From Orthonyx spaldingii (Eukaryota; Chordata; Aves; Passeriformes; Orthonychidae): a DNA stretch of 64,000 nucleotides. The notes beneath the pieces were generated by a model. The model was not told the origin of the DNA. It searched no databases and saw only the letters and a program-made list of their open reading frames with translations. The position numbers were made by a program, and so were the translations under genes. Shown in pieces: positions 48,381-59,400 of the stretch (within the stretch, counting starts at the first letter, position 1; every line of letters starts with the position of its first letter). The stretch is taken from assembly GCA_013397795.1 (NCBI GenBank), contig VZTJ01005309.1, positions 62,001 through 126,000 on the forward strand, given 5' to 3'.

Positions 48381-51300
48381 TTTCTAGATAGCAATAGGAA
48401 AAAGGGGAGGTCTTTCACTTGTAAAAACATTTACTGTATCCTAGCAATGTGCAGTGATGCTATGCAAGCCTGACAACAGACAAATGGTATCGAGAGATAT
48501 TAAACCTTACAGAAGACAATTTGATAATCTTTGGGAATCTGTAGGTAGGGCAAGTTCCAAACGTTGATTCTAGGCACAAAGCAACTAAGGTAATATAGAA
48601 GGAAATATCTTAAACTCTTGTGTTGAGGTTGATACAAACCTCAAGAAAATCTGACTGTCCAGAAATATAAACAGACAGGGGAATTAGGGGAAGCAAACAT
48701 TTTGTTCTTAAGGTTTTGTAACTCAAAAAAATTATATCTACCTTTTTTTTCTTTTTCTTTTTAGCATGTGTAGGCTGCACTGGCAAAATCTTAGCTTGAG
48801 ATTGTTGTTTTACAGCTTAGAGCTTAAGTGATTTTAAAGTTCTTAAAAGCAACAACTAAACTCTCTGTGTAAGCAAATAAAGTATGAATCAGTTGTTTAA
48901 TTCTCCAGGATAAAAAATTAAAGCAACAGGAAGAAATGTACTAAATGAACAGCTTTATGATCTTGTTAGCTACAAAGTATAGCTAATTAGAGAAAACATT
49001 CTGAATTTAAACTTTGCTGGAATGAGAAAGTGTTATTCACAAAGGCACAGTATGGCTGTGCATGCAGCCTGCCACTATTTATGATGCCAAGTTGACTCTT
49101 GAACAGGTTGTGCAATTACCAGCGGAGGAGAGAGAGATGGGAGTCTGAAGATGACAAACACTGCCCTCTTCCATAATCTCAACTTCTTTCAGCCATATTT
49201 ACCAATTTAAAGAAAAATGAACTGCGAGCAGAGTAAAAGGAAAATGGCACTGCTGAAAGCTTTTCTATGGAAACCTTGAAACAATTTCATTTCCATCTTC
49301 TAAAATACCATAAGTTGTGTTCTTAGTCTTCATGACAAGGTTCTGCCTCTTCAGCAACTTACCTTCTTCTAGTTATCAGAACTACCATTTGGTCAGTATT
49401 TATTGTTGTACATTAGGTGCTCTACCAACCAAAATCTTTCTAATGAAGGTTCTCCTAAATAAATGTGCTAAGAAGTATGAATGAAAATTTGAGAAATATC
49501 AGACAGGGAAATACTTATTTATACTCCTGTAAATGCAGCATCTTTGTGCATCTTCATGTTTTGTTGCCTTGCATACTTCTGACTTGACAGCATCATGCTC
49601 TGGAGTTTGACTGTAGAGATGAATGGAAGGAACAGAATTTTCAGAGGGAATTGCAGCACATCCAACTGTGGTGGCAGGACACTCTGCTCGATCCTTTGAG
49701 CAGAGCTGATGCAACTTTTGAAACAATTTCATCTCATGTTCTTGCTGAAGAGTCCAGCAATCATAAATGAAGATTGAGAGGAACTTGAACCAGGTTTTTT
49801 TGCATAGCTCAGCAATGGATTCAGCACTTTTTGACAAGGATTAGAGGCTAGTGTTTTAAAGGGTAGTTGCAAGATATTTCCAAAATAATAATGCTCATAT
49901 CCAACTGTCTTAATATAATGACCAAATAATTTAAAATGTACACTTAAAAAATAAAAAAGAGTTGCAGTATTCAAGGCTTCTTTATTATAAAATCTTTTAG
50001 GAGAGATAAGAAAAAGTTCCTTTAAGGAAACCTTAAATGCATTGTTCCTCTAGCTGTTGTACATTTGGGTTCTTGAAGAGGAGATAAAGGCATGGCTCTT
50101 CATTTACAGATATTTTCACATCTACTGAATTACTGGTTGAGGCCCTATCTCATGACATGTCCTTACTACTGCTTTCTGCTGCAAATGAGAACAATATCTG
50201 AGGCTTTTTCCTACTTAGGTTGCTTTCCTTTTCATGAGTTTACCAATGAATTAGGTCATTCTCTGTGCCCAGTGATTTTGTGGTAACTAGGTGGTTTAGA
50301 GTCCTCCAGAATAATGTCTTTAACATACTTATGAGACTTCTTCACTGGTAAAATATGTGGGCTAAGCCCAAAACCAACACTAGAACATCTGGGGTGTCTA
50401 TATTTTCTGGCATCACTTTCCAGTAGAGCCACATAATAATTAAATATCTAGCTGATATCATAGCCAGTCTGGATAGCTGTTTTATCAGATGTTAAATAGC
50501 AGGAAGACATACAAAAATAGCAATGGCAAGCTCTGCTTTATATGAAAACCTCAGAATGCATCATACAAAATAAGACATTATTAGCTCTTACTGCTGGTTG
50601 AAATAACATTAACATTTATGTGGTAGTGATGTCACTTAACTGATAGCAATGGAGTCCTAATAATGGATTTCTGTGAATTCCCTGAGATGCTCTGGTGTTG
50701 AATATAGCTATTCCCAAAGGAAGCCATGATGGAGGTGGATGATTTGTCTGTGGGGTGACATTTTCTTCATCCAGTGACCAAGGGAATGTGCTACATCTAA
50801 CAGTGCCACCTCAGGGACTGCGGTTTCTTTTGACCTCATATTTCTCACTTAAATCTGTGTCTCTTGGTCCATTTCTAAGTTGCTACTCATCACAGTGAAA
50901 CTAATTGTTATCCTTCTTATCACTGACACTGGTACGGTTGAACAAGATTAATCACAGGTCATTTAATCAAGCCAGACCCTCTAATCTCTGTTTGCATTTT
51001 GGGTTTTTTTGATAAGAATTGTCTGTATTAGTTCACTGCTCCACCACTGAGTCCTGCCCATTTGCAGACATAGTGCCCCACAGTGCCCGATGTCTCTGGA
51101 CAGCAAATTCTTCAGATTTGTCATGGCTCTGCCACTTCCTTTTCATGCAAATTTGTTGTGCCTCCATCTGCCACCTGTGGAACAGGGTTAATTAAATCTG
51201 CCTCATATACTGGGGCTGCCTGGGTAGGCCTTAATTTCCTGGGTGTGTCTCTACTGCTGCTTTATTTTGAATGAGGCTTTTGAAGTGGACTTCTTCATCT

Positions 51301-53539
51301 GCTCTGATTACCACACTTTGGTTCATCTTGGAGCACATCTAGCCATATGCTTCTTTGGTCCTTCCTTGAGCTCAGGTGGAGGACATACTCCAGCCCACAT
51401 CTGCTGCTATTCAATCAACAGGAATGGAATAAATCTAGTCTAAACTGAAATATTTAGCGTAGTGGATATTGAGTCTCTCTGGTACTAACTGTTTTGCTCT
51501 GCAAGTCCATTCTTATTGTGCCATGGTATATAATGAAAGTATAGACATTATTATAACTGATGGTTGCCTTTGTGATCTTTGGATGAAGAGAACAGCAAAA
51601 GTATGAGGTTTTGTGTGCATTTCAGGGAATAAATGCAGCCTTTGTGTTTTAATCCCAAATTTTGGCTTTATTTCACTGTACTGTTTTAGTGGGAGATTCC
51701 ATAGTTTATATAAGAAAGTTTACCTTAGAAGATCTAATAGCAAATGGAACCTGCTTCTGCACTTATGTAAATAAAATCTGTTCATGCTGAGCTCATTCTG
51801 GTCCATGGACATTAACCAGCAATGTTTATTTTTTTATACCTGGCAAATTTCCCTGAAATTTTCATTTTTAATCGATGCAAAAGGTTAACACCAGTAGTTT
51901 ATTTTGATACACACTACATATACATCCTCAGATACTAAGCTACACTTTGGGGTTACAGTAAACTTAGTTTTTAAGTCCTCCACAGCCATATTCCCCTTAC
52001 CCCACCATATGCTTGAAATGAAAATATAAATGCCAGCAAAAGAGCTCTTGTACACATCATTCCCTTGCAGCACTTCTGTGAGAGAGAATGCCATTTTTAT
52101 TGATGCTATCTTGTGGTTGATCCTTATTCCATTTTCATATCTTTCACTCTGATACAATTCTGATTCTCCCTGCAGTATTACTTCAAGATAAAGAAGCGTA
52201 TGAATAATGAGGCCTAGAAAAATAATTTTTGTTACTTGCTCAAGTCCCTGGTTTTTCTTTTGTCCTGTATAAACTGGGGGTTTTTTTTCTGGTTTTTCTG
52301 TATTGACAACACTAAAGAAACCCCTATCTTTTTGAGTGGTGACAAAGTATCACTCAGTTTCGTGTACATTATTTTATAGGCCAGCTATGCTTAGACCTTG
52401 TACCGATAAAAGCCTCTCCATGTCTCTTAGCCAGCAGGAGGTGCTGAGGAATGATGCAACAAATATCTTTTCACTGAGCTAGTTGGGTTCCCTCTGTGCT
52501 CAACACAAAGATTTTCACTTCCTTGTGAGCTGGATCTAAGCATTGTCACTTCAAAGTGAGGATTTTATTTCTATTTTTAGGATGGCATTTGGCTAGAGCA
52601 AGGACATTCTTCTTTTGCTCTTGTTTTAATTAAATAACCTTTAAGACAAGTGAGCAGGAACATTCAACCCAAAGCAATGCTTTCTGTTACTCCAAGAGGG
52701 AACAGTGTGAATGCATAGCATTTATTAAAGACTTGGCTCTTCTTGGTCTACATGGGATAAATGCAAATATATTACAATGATAGAGCTGGGATAACCAATA
52801 AATAGAGGAAATATAGCTAATCCTTAAACTAAAAAGATAAACTGCAGTCACAGCTTTCGATTATATATTATACTAAGCAGTGATCAAAGAAAATCCAGAG
52901 TGTAAGCAAATATAGAAAGATTTTCTTTTTGTCAAATTAGTAACTATTGGTTATCATTCACCCCTAAAAATTTCCCTACATATTTGTTAACATTAGTCCT
53001 AACATGACTAAATGACTACAGAACCCTTGAAATAGAAATTCTCTTCTCACTTCAGTGTTGCAGCTGCAAGTTCCCATGTAGTGACTGAGTAAATATCTTC
53101 ACTACTCTTCTAGGGAACCATTAGTAAGGGTTGGAAAATACATATGATTTTTCATGTCACTGTACTCCTTCAATTTCTTGGAGGTTTCAGTTCTCAGCGT
53201 GTGATGTAGACATCTATCTTCCAGTAAGATCTGTAAAACCAGAAGATCACTGAACACAAACATTTTAATAACAAGAACAGTCAGGCATATGCACCTTGGA
53301 ACACTTAATTAGCTAGCCAAAAGCAATCACTGAACCAGCAATGGGTATTTTAAACAAAATATGGAATATAATGGAAAACACCAGGGTGAGAGAATATGTA
53401 CTGCAATTCCCATCCATAAAAATGGGAGCCTAACAAATTATAAATGCCTACAAAATAATCCTGTTACCAAATAAATCCTACAATACTGCAGCATATAATC
53501 ACTTTGTGAACACTCTGAACATTTGCAGAGTGATAAAAA

Positions 53540-54550
53540 AGTGTTGCATAGATTTATCAGAAATAAATCCATTTCATTTTTCTTTGACAGATTAATTGGC
53601 CAAAGGGATAAGGATGAAGAGTAGACTTGTTAGATCTTGATTTTAAGAATGCTTTCCACACAGTCTTACACATTTTTCTCAAAAGGAAACTGGAAAATGC
53701 AGGGTAGATGAGTTCACCATAACATACACATGGACAGATGTCACTTGTTGGTCTAGTTCTAATCATTATATTTATGAATGACTTGAAATATGAAGCAGTG
53801 GATCTTCAAGTTACACCAGCAGATAGGATGTGCTAACAAGTGCCATCACTTCAGAGGACTGTACTAAAGCCTGGAGAGAAAATCTGATACAAGTGGTAGA
53901 AATTCAGAAAAAATAGCAAGTGCAGTTTGCTACAGATATCAACCGCATGAGCACAAAATGGGAAATATTTATGTGGGATGCAGGACAATAAAGAAACCTG
54001 AAGACTACACAACCCCTAAGCTAAGTAAGAGTGAGCTGCACTGTGTGCCTGAGGAAAGATGAATCTCACTGCAGAGCATATTAGTATGAGTGCCTCATGT
54101 TCCATTTGACTCTGTTGGCACTGGGGAGACTCAGTTTGAGTACTTTGTCCTGTTTTGGGCACCACACAATAAAATTATAGGTAGATATATAGAAACAAAC
54201 TGAAGAGAGTTCAGAGGAGAAGAAGAATGATAATCAGTGTGAAAAACACACTGCATGAGGAAAGGTCAAGAGAACTAGCATTGTTTAGTCTAGAAAAAGA
54301 AGATGAGAACAATGCGACAGCAGCTTTCCTGTGTACAGAGCTAACTGTTCACCATGTCCACAAAAGGCAGACAAGGATGTATTAATTTAATTTGCAGCAA
54401 AAAGCTTTGCTGCTCTATTGGGAAAAAGCTGTAAATTGGAAGGCAGTGATATGGTAAAGAAGGTCTCCAAGAGAGCTTGTGGAATCCACTGCACTGGACA
54501 GCTTGTGCAGGCGTGAGGTGTGCGTGGTCCAAGGGACTGAGGATGCCTTA
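53540..54550 (+). mobile_element. Ancient, highly diverged CR1-type LINE, sense
   Basis: A ~1-kb series of weak but collinear CR1-type landmarks runs left to right. They include ttgacagattaattggccaa (53,584), tcttgattttaagaatgctt (53,634; compare FSKAFDTV), gaatgacttgaaatatgaag (53,774; compare NDLD), tttgtcctgttttgggcacc (54,143; compare the VQFWAPQ region) and agagttcagaggagaagaag (54,207; compare ERVQRR). After these come gaggaaaggtcaagagaact (54,257) and ggaatccactgcactggaca (54,480). Frames are broken throughout. It is far older than the other CR1 copies. Confidence 0.7.
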
Positions 54551-55059
54551 AAGCAGAGAAAACATTTGTCTGACAGTGTGTTCATGTTTTCTGTCATTCA
54601 GCTTTATTACAAGAGAAGAAATTCCCACTGGATTTCAACTTGTAACAAAGAGTTTTAGTATTTCTCTGATCTTTAAGGGATATTTATTTACTCATTTTCC
54701 ATTATTTCAGTGTCCTCTCTTCTTGCTCAGACTGCTCCCCAAAACTCATAGCAACATGTATGTTACTATTGCTATTTCACATGGAGTTTATCACTCACAC
54801 TCCCATTTCATGTAATGTGAAAAAACATTCTCATATTTAGAAGTATGCAATATACTGATAACTGTTTAAAAGGAAAATATTACCATTAGTCTGGCTGTGA
54901 TAATGTGAGTAAATATTTAGCTGACTATTTAGTAGCCGGGTAGTCAAGAAATGCCTTGCAACCCAAAACCAAATGTATAACAACAAAATTCAGTTCCCTT
55001 CATTCCTTTCCGGGCTCCAGAACTAGGTACTAGCACAGAAGCAGAGACTTAGCTGCTTT

Positions 55060-55335
55060 CCACATGTCTGGACGTGCCAGTGTCTCAACTCATCTTACTT
55101 CAAATGCCACTTTAAAATACATCTGTGCTGTAATGCATAAAAGGAACCTGCTGTGCAATAACATCTTATGTAAATTGTGACTTGTGGTTGTTGCTGCAGC
55201 TCCACTAAGCATTACAAGCACATTTCACCCCTACACTTTAACTGGCCACTGCTTGTCTTAAACACCTGCCTTGTGTTTGAGATTGCAAACTTTTCAGGTC
55301 AGAGTTTACCTGATGTCTGTACAGTGCCTCACACA
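55060..55335 (+). mobile_element. Possible L2-type LINE 3' fragment
   Basis: The part gattgcaaacttttcaggtc, then tgtacagtgcctcacacatc, recalls the L2/MIR-type 3' end ('gattgtgagctccttgaggg...acagtgcctggcaca'). Upstream ctcatcttacttcaaatgcc is also compatible. Divergence is high and the left limit is a guess. Confidence 0.4.
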
Positions 55336-55489
55336 TCACTCTCCTGCCTGTCATTCCCATTTGTACTCTAAGCAGTATCCATACTATCTGCTTCAGTTCT
55401 ACAAATCCAAGCTATGTCTAAACTCTTCTTTGCAACACCTTTTAACTTCCCAATTTTGAGTTACCCTCTGAGACCTTTATTAATCCACC

Positions 55490-56045
55490 ATGAACCTTTA
55501 TACTACAATATTAGCTTCCTGTCCTTTGGCTAAATCAATGCTGCCCTACTCCTATCATTCCAAGAGGCTTCTCCAGTGCTTATTTTCCTATTCCCATGGC
55601 CCTGTCTGTTCTTCACTGGCTCCTCCTTCACCACCACATCAAATGAACTATCCCTTGGTCTTCTCAGGCTGTCTAATGGCTTACTGCCATATTCCAAGCA
55701 GCCATTTCTGTTCTCTCTCTTGGCCAGCTTTCATCACCCACATCCTAGATTTTCAGACATGTACTTGCACATTCCCAGCTCAAGGTTTCTCAGCAGAGTA
55801 GGCAAAATCAAATTTTGCTACTCTAGCAGGTTGACTGCTGGCGTGCTGGCATTTTTGAGAATGCTTTTTGAGATTTTCTTCTACTCTCTTTTGTACTGTC
55901 TGTCCATATCAATTGCCTCTCTCCTTTACTCTCTCTTTTTCTCTCACAATCCTCTCTTAGGTTAGAAATTTCTTGAGGAAGGAACCATTTATTTGTTTTC
56001 CCATCCAGCACAATAGGGTCTTGGCCAATGACTGGAACTCACAGA
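55490..56045 (+). mobile_element. Possible second L2-type LINE 3' fragment
   Basis: A pyrimidine-rich stretch contains cttcactggctcctccttca and atcaaatgaactatcccttg, compatible with the LHWLP...IKYKLL region of L2/CR1-clade ORF2. About 250 bases later comes ttagaaatttcttgaggaag, then cacaatagggtcttggccaa, compatible with the L2-like 3' end. It repeats the ending seen at ~55,270-55,335. The assignment is by resemblance only. Confidence 0.45.
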
Positions 56046-56339
56046 TAAGTCATTCAGTCTTCATTAGCATTTCAAGGTTTCTGCTTTCCATTGCAACATA
56101 CATGGTTTTTAACAGGATCAACAAAGTTACTCCCAAACTTCTTATCATTAGACATTTCTTCATTTTCTTTTCACATCGACAGATCCAGCTCTCATTTCCT
56201 TACCAGTTCAGTCTCTCCAAATCTGTGCCTTTTAAGAACTGCATAAGACTTTCTATTTTTCCTTTTCTTTGCTGATTAGTCTTTTTCAACAGATGATCCT
56301 TGAATCATAGTTTATCCTGCTTAAACATTTTACCATTCC

Positions 56340-56430
56340 AAATTATATTACATTTTATATTATATATAAATACACATGTATATTACATATAAATATATAT
56401 ATGTATTACATATAATATTGAACATTTTTT
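56340..56430 (+). repeat. AT-rich low-complexity tract with repeated attacatata units
   Basis: About 90 bases are nearly devoid of G and C, with several copies of tattacatataa and tatatata. It is an imperfect AT minisatellite. Confidence 0.85.
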
Positions 56431-59400
56431 CAGCCCTGTAAATCATATAATCAGTCACTACTGTTAAATCTGAAGAGCATTATATGCTCAGAGAAATTGT
56501 CCACCTCATTCACAGAGAAGCTCACTGGAACCTGTGGTGGCCTCTAATGGTTATAAAAACCCTGTCCCTGGAGCAAGAACACTGGGATTTCTGAATTTCC
56601 CATCTTTCTCTTCATCTACAGAGAGCACATTTACTCACACTGATGTTTCTGTCACTAGAATGAATCCAATATACCTTTTACTGTTACTTATCTTGCTCAC
56701 CTATTATTTTAATACTCTGGAGAAAAAAAACGTGAAACCTCTAGAAGGTCAGCAGCATGTAGGTACCCTCAGCCATGCATCTTTTTCACTCCCACTGCTG
56801 ATAATACAGAGGCCTGAACACCTGGCTGAAATTAACACATTCATAAAGGTCAACTGGTTGAAACTCAAAGAGAGAAAAACAGAAGCAATAGCTTCAGGAA
56901 ATGGAAAGTGTTTGGCAGAACTAGCCACAGCATTTCTCACCATGGGGAGTTCTGCTCTGTCAAATAGCCAGCTGTAGTTATCATCTTTATGGATTTGCAG
57001 AAGCCTGTTGTTTTTTCTTTAGTGAGTGGCAGAAGTGCTAGAGCTACATATCTGGCAACTTGGTCACAGTGATTTCCCTGCTGGATGGGACTCCCAGCAA
57101 CTTTCAGCATATTTACTGCAGCGTACTGTGCTTGGGAAGAAGTTGCATCCGCCCCAGAAAGAGTCGCACAACAACATCTGTGCCTGTAGCAAGACTGAAG
57201 ATCTCATTGTTCTGCTTGTTTTGCCGGATGACTGCTGTATGACAACGTGCTTTGAAGTCCCAGGTCTCCAACTGGAATGAAGCATCTTCAGCCAAGGTGT
57301 ACCTGCTATGTGCAACACAGCATGTAAGCTGTTAATAAACGCTCTTACTAAGAACTCTTTTCATTTATTAAAATATAACTACATGTACAGGCAGTGGCAA
57401 ATGAAAAGGAGGACCTGACAGAAAGTGCAGTTGGCGTTTTACCACTATGGCACACAGATGAAAAAAACCCAACCAAACCAAAAGTCAGGAAAAACCATAC
57501 TTGGTGAGTCACACTCATAGTTTGTGGCTAGGACAGAAAATGAGAATTATAGTTACCATATACAAGGTTGGACTTCGTGGGAAATCATAAGAATTTCTTT
57601 GGAATTATGAAACTGCAGAACTTGTTGGTGTTTGGCCAAGTCCCAAAACCCCTAGTTCAAGTTTCACTGTCTGAAGGCCAGTTTGATTGAGGAAAGAGAC
57701 TAAACTCAAATGACTTGGGTTAGGATTTGGACTCTTCTATCTTCTTGATCATCTTGCCATCCTACAGAAAAAATTTGAAGCATATGAATGATTTCTTGAG
57801 GAAAATAAAGCAAAACAAACTCATTTTTTTTTTCTTCGGCCTTTGCTTTTTGCTCAAATATAGGTGAATGGTTAAACTTGGTAAAATTCATCATTCATTG
57901 TTAGATAAGCAATAAATATATATATATGCAATATTTTCCTCAATTATAAAGATTAGTCAGGCATTTATCTATTGGTTGCTACTTGGACTCAGTTTTGAGT
58001 CCCAGGTCCAATCTCTTGGTTTGCAAGAAGACTACTTTAAGAAAATAAGATTAGTAATGCACTATGACTTTTAGAGAGAGCCACAATGTGCTCATTAAAT
58101 GAGGGGACTCATCTTCTATCCTTTTCAAGACCACTTTTCCTAAGTATTCTAATGATCTAGTTTTGCCAACAAAAATAATTACTGGAAAACAAATGCACTG
58201 GTGGTAATTTCAATATATATTTGCAATTCTGGAAAAAGTTTCAAACAGCAATTTGAACCGTACAGGAAATCCACAGATGTGAGTGTGAGTTAAAAATGGC
58301 ACTGCTTGGGATAGTGGTTTGGTGCAGAAGCACTGGACAGATAGAAAATTTCATACTCAGGATAATGAAAAAAAACATTAAAAAGCTTTGAAGAAGTAGC
58401 AAAAGAGTCAGAGATTTAAACAGGGCATTAAAGTTTTATATTTCACTTAATGCAGAAACAAAACAAAATTGTAAAGGATTTGAAGATAATGAAGGGGGTT
58501 TTTTTTAATGACCAAAACCAATTAAAAAGCCATCTTTAGACCATTTTTAAAGAAGGTTACTCATTAAAAGGAACTATAAATAAGATTTGAGCTGTAAAAA
58601 ATTGTTGGGAAAGACTCATTACTGCCTGACTGGACACTTTTCATTTACGGCATGTCAGGAAAAATTTTTGGAAAATTAAAAGACTAGGGGTAAGAAATAT
58701 GACAAACAAGTAGCAATTTATGTGATGTGGCTGTCTACATGAAAATTGTTCATCATTTGATTCATGTGTGGAAACTCCTAATAAGCCCAGTTCTGTGAAG
58801 ATGTGGATTCCTGAAAGACAGAAGTTGAACTGAAGAGTTCAAGGACTTCAGTGTGTGTGCAGGCTGGAATTTCTTTACATCGGGTGGAACAGGAACTATG
58901 TCAATTCCCTAGTCCACTGGAAAAGGTTTATACAGAAATGTTCCTAACCTGATTCAAATGCAGGTTTAGAGATAAGAGTGAAAAAAGGTTTTAAACAGAA
59001 AAAAAATCTGATCCTTTAATGGTTGAAAAATGTCAAGCATTGAGTTAGTGGAAAAGTGGACATTGCTAGATGCTAAGAGAAGTCCAACTTTCCAAAGAAA
59101 ACTGGAGCAGTAGAAAAAAAAAAAAAAGATTCAGGTATATAAAGAACAAGGAAAGAAGAGGCTTCTCATTAAACCTATGGCAGTTATTAGCAAGCCAGGG
59201 CAGAGAATATAGGTTTAGCCCTAAAAGTAACTGAATAATTTGCCTCTTAGTGTGGTGGGAAGTATAATGTTGGATGTGAAGGCTGGGGTGGAGGAGTTAA
59301 TGAAAGCAGACTACAGAGGTGGGGAGGAAAAGGTGTGGAAAACTTGATTTGTTCAGAGCCTCCAAAAAGGTCAAAAAAATGTTAGAGAGCAAATAGCACT

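Larger units (their letters stand above)
44056..53539. other. Gene-poor interval, no gene recognised
   Basis: About 9.5 kb of AT-rich DNA. Items seen are two short relics of an old palindromic amniote repeat (44.7 and 48.3 kb, listed), an inverted repeat of TAA units at 46152-46177, an A-rich tract at 47278-47301 and a purine tract at 48069-48098. The frame at 49499-49837 (minus, 112 codons) was not recognised. Confidence 0.5.

Noticed and set aside
49499..49837. 112-codon minus-strand frame
   Set aside because: No recognised domain and no gene-structure support. Could be retested by a protein search but is not reported as a gene.
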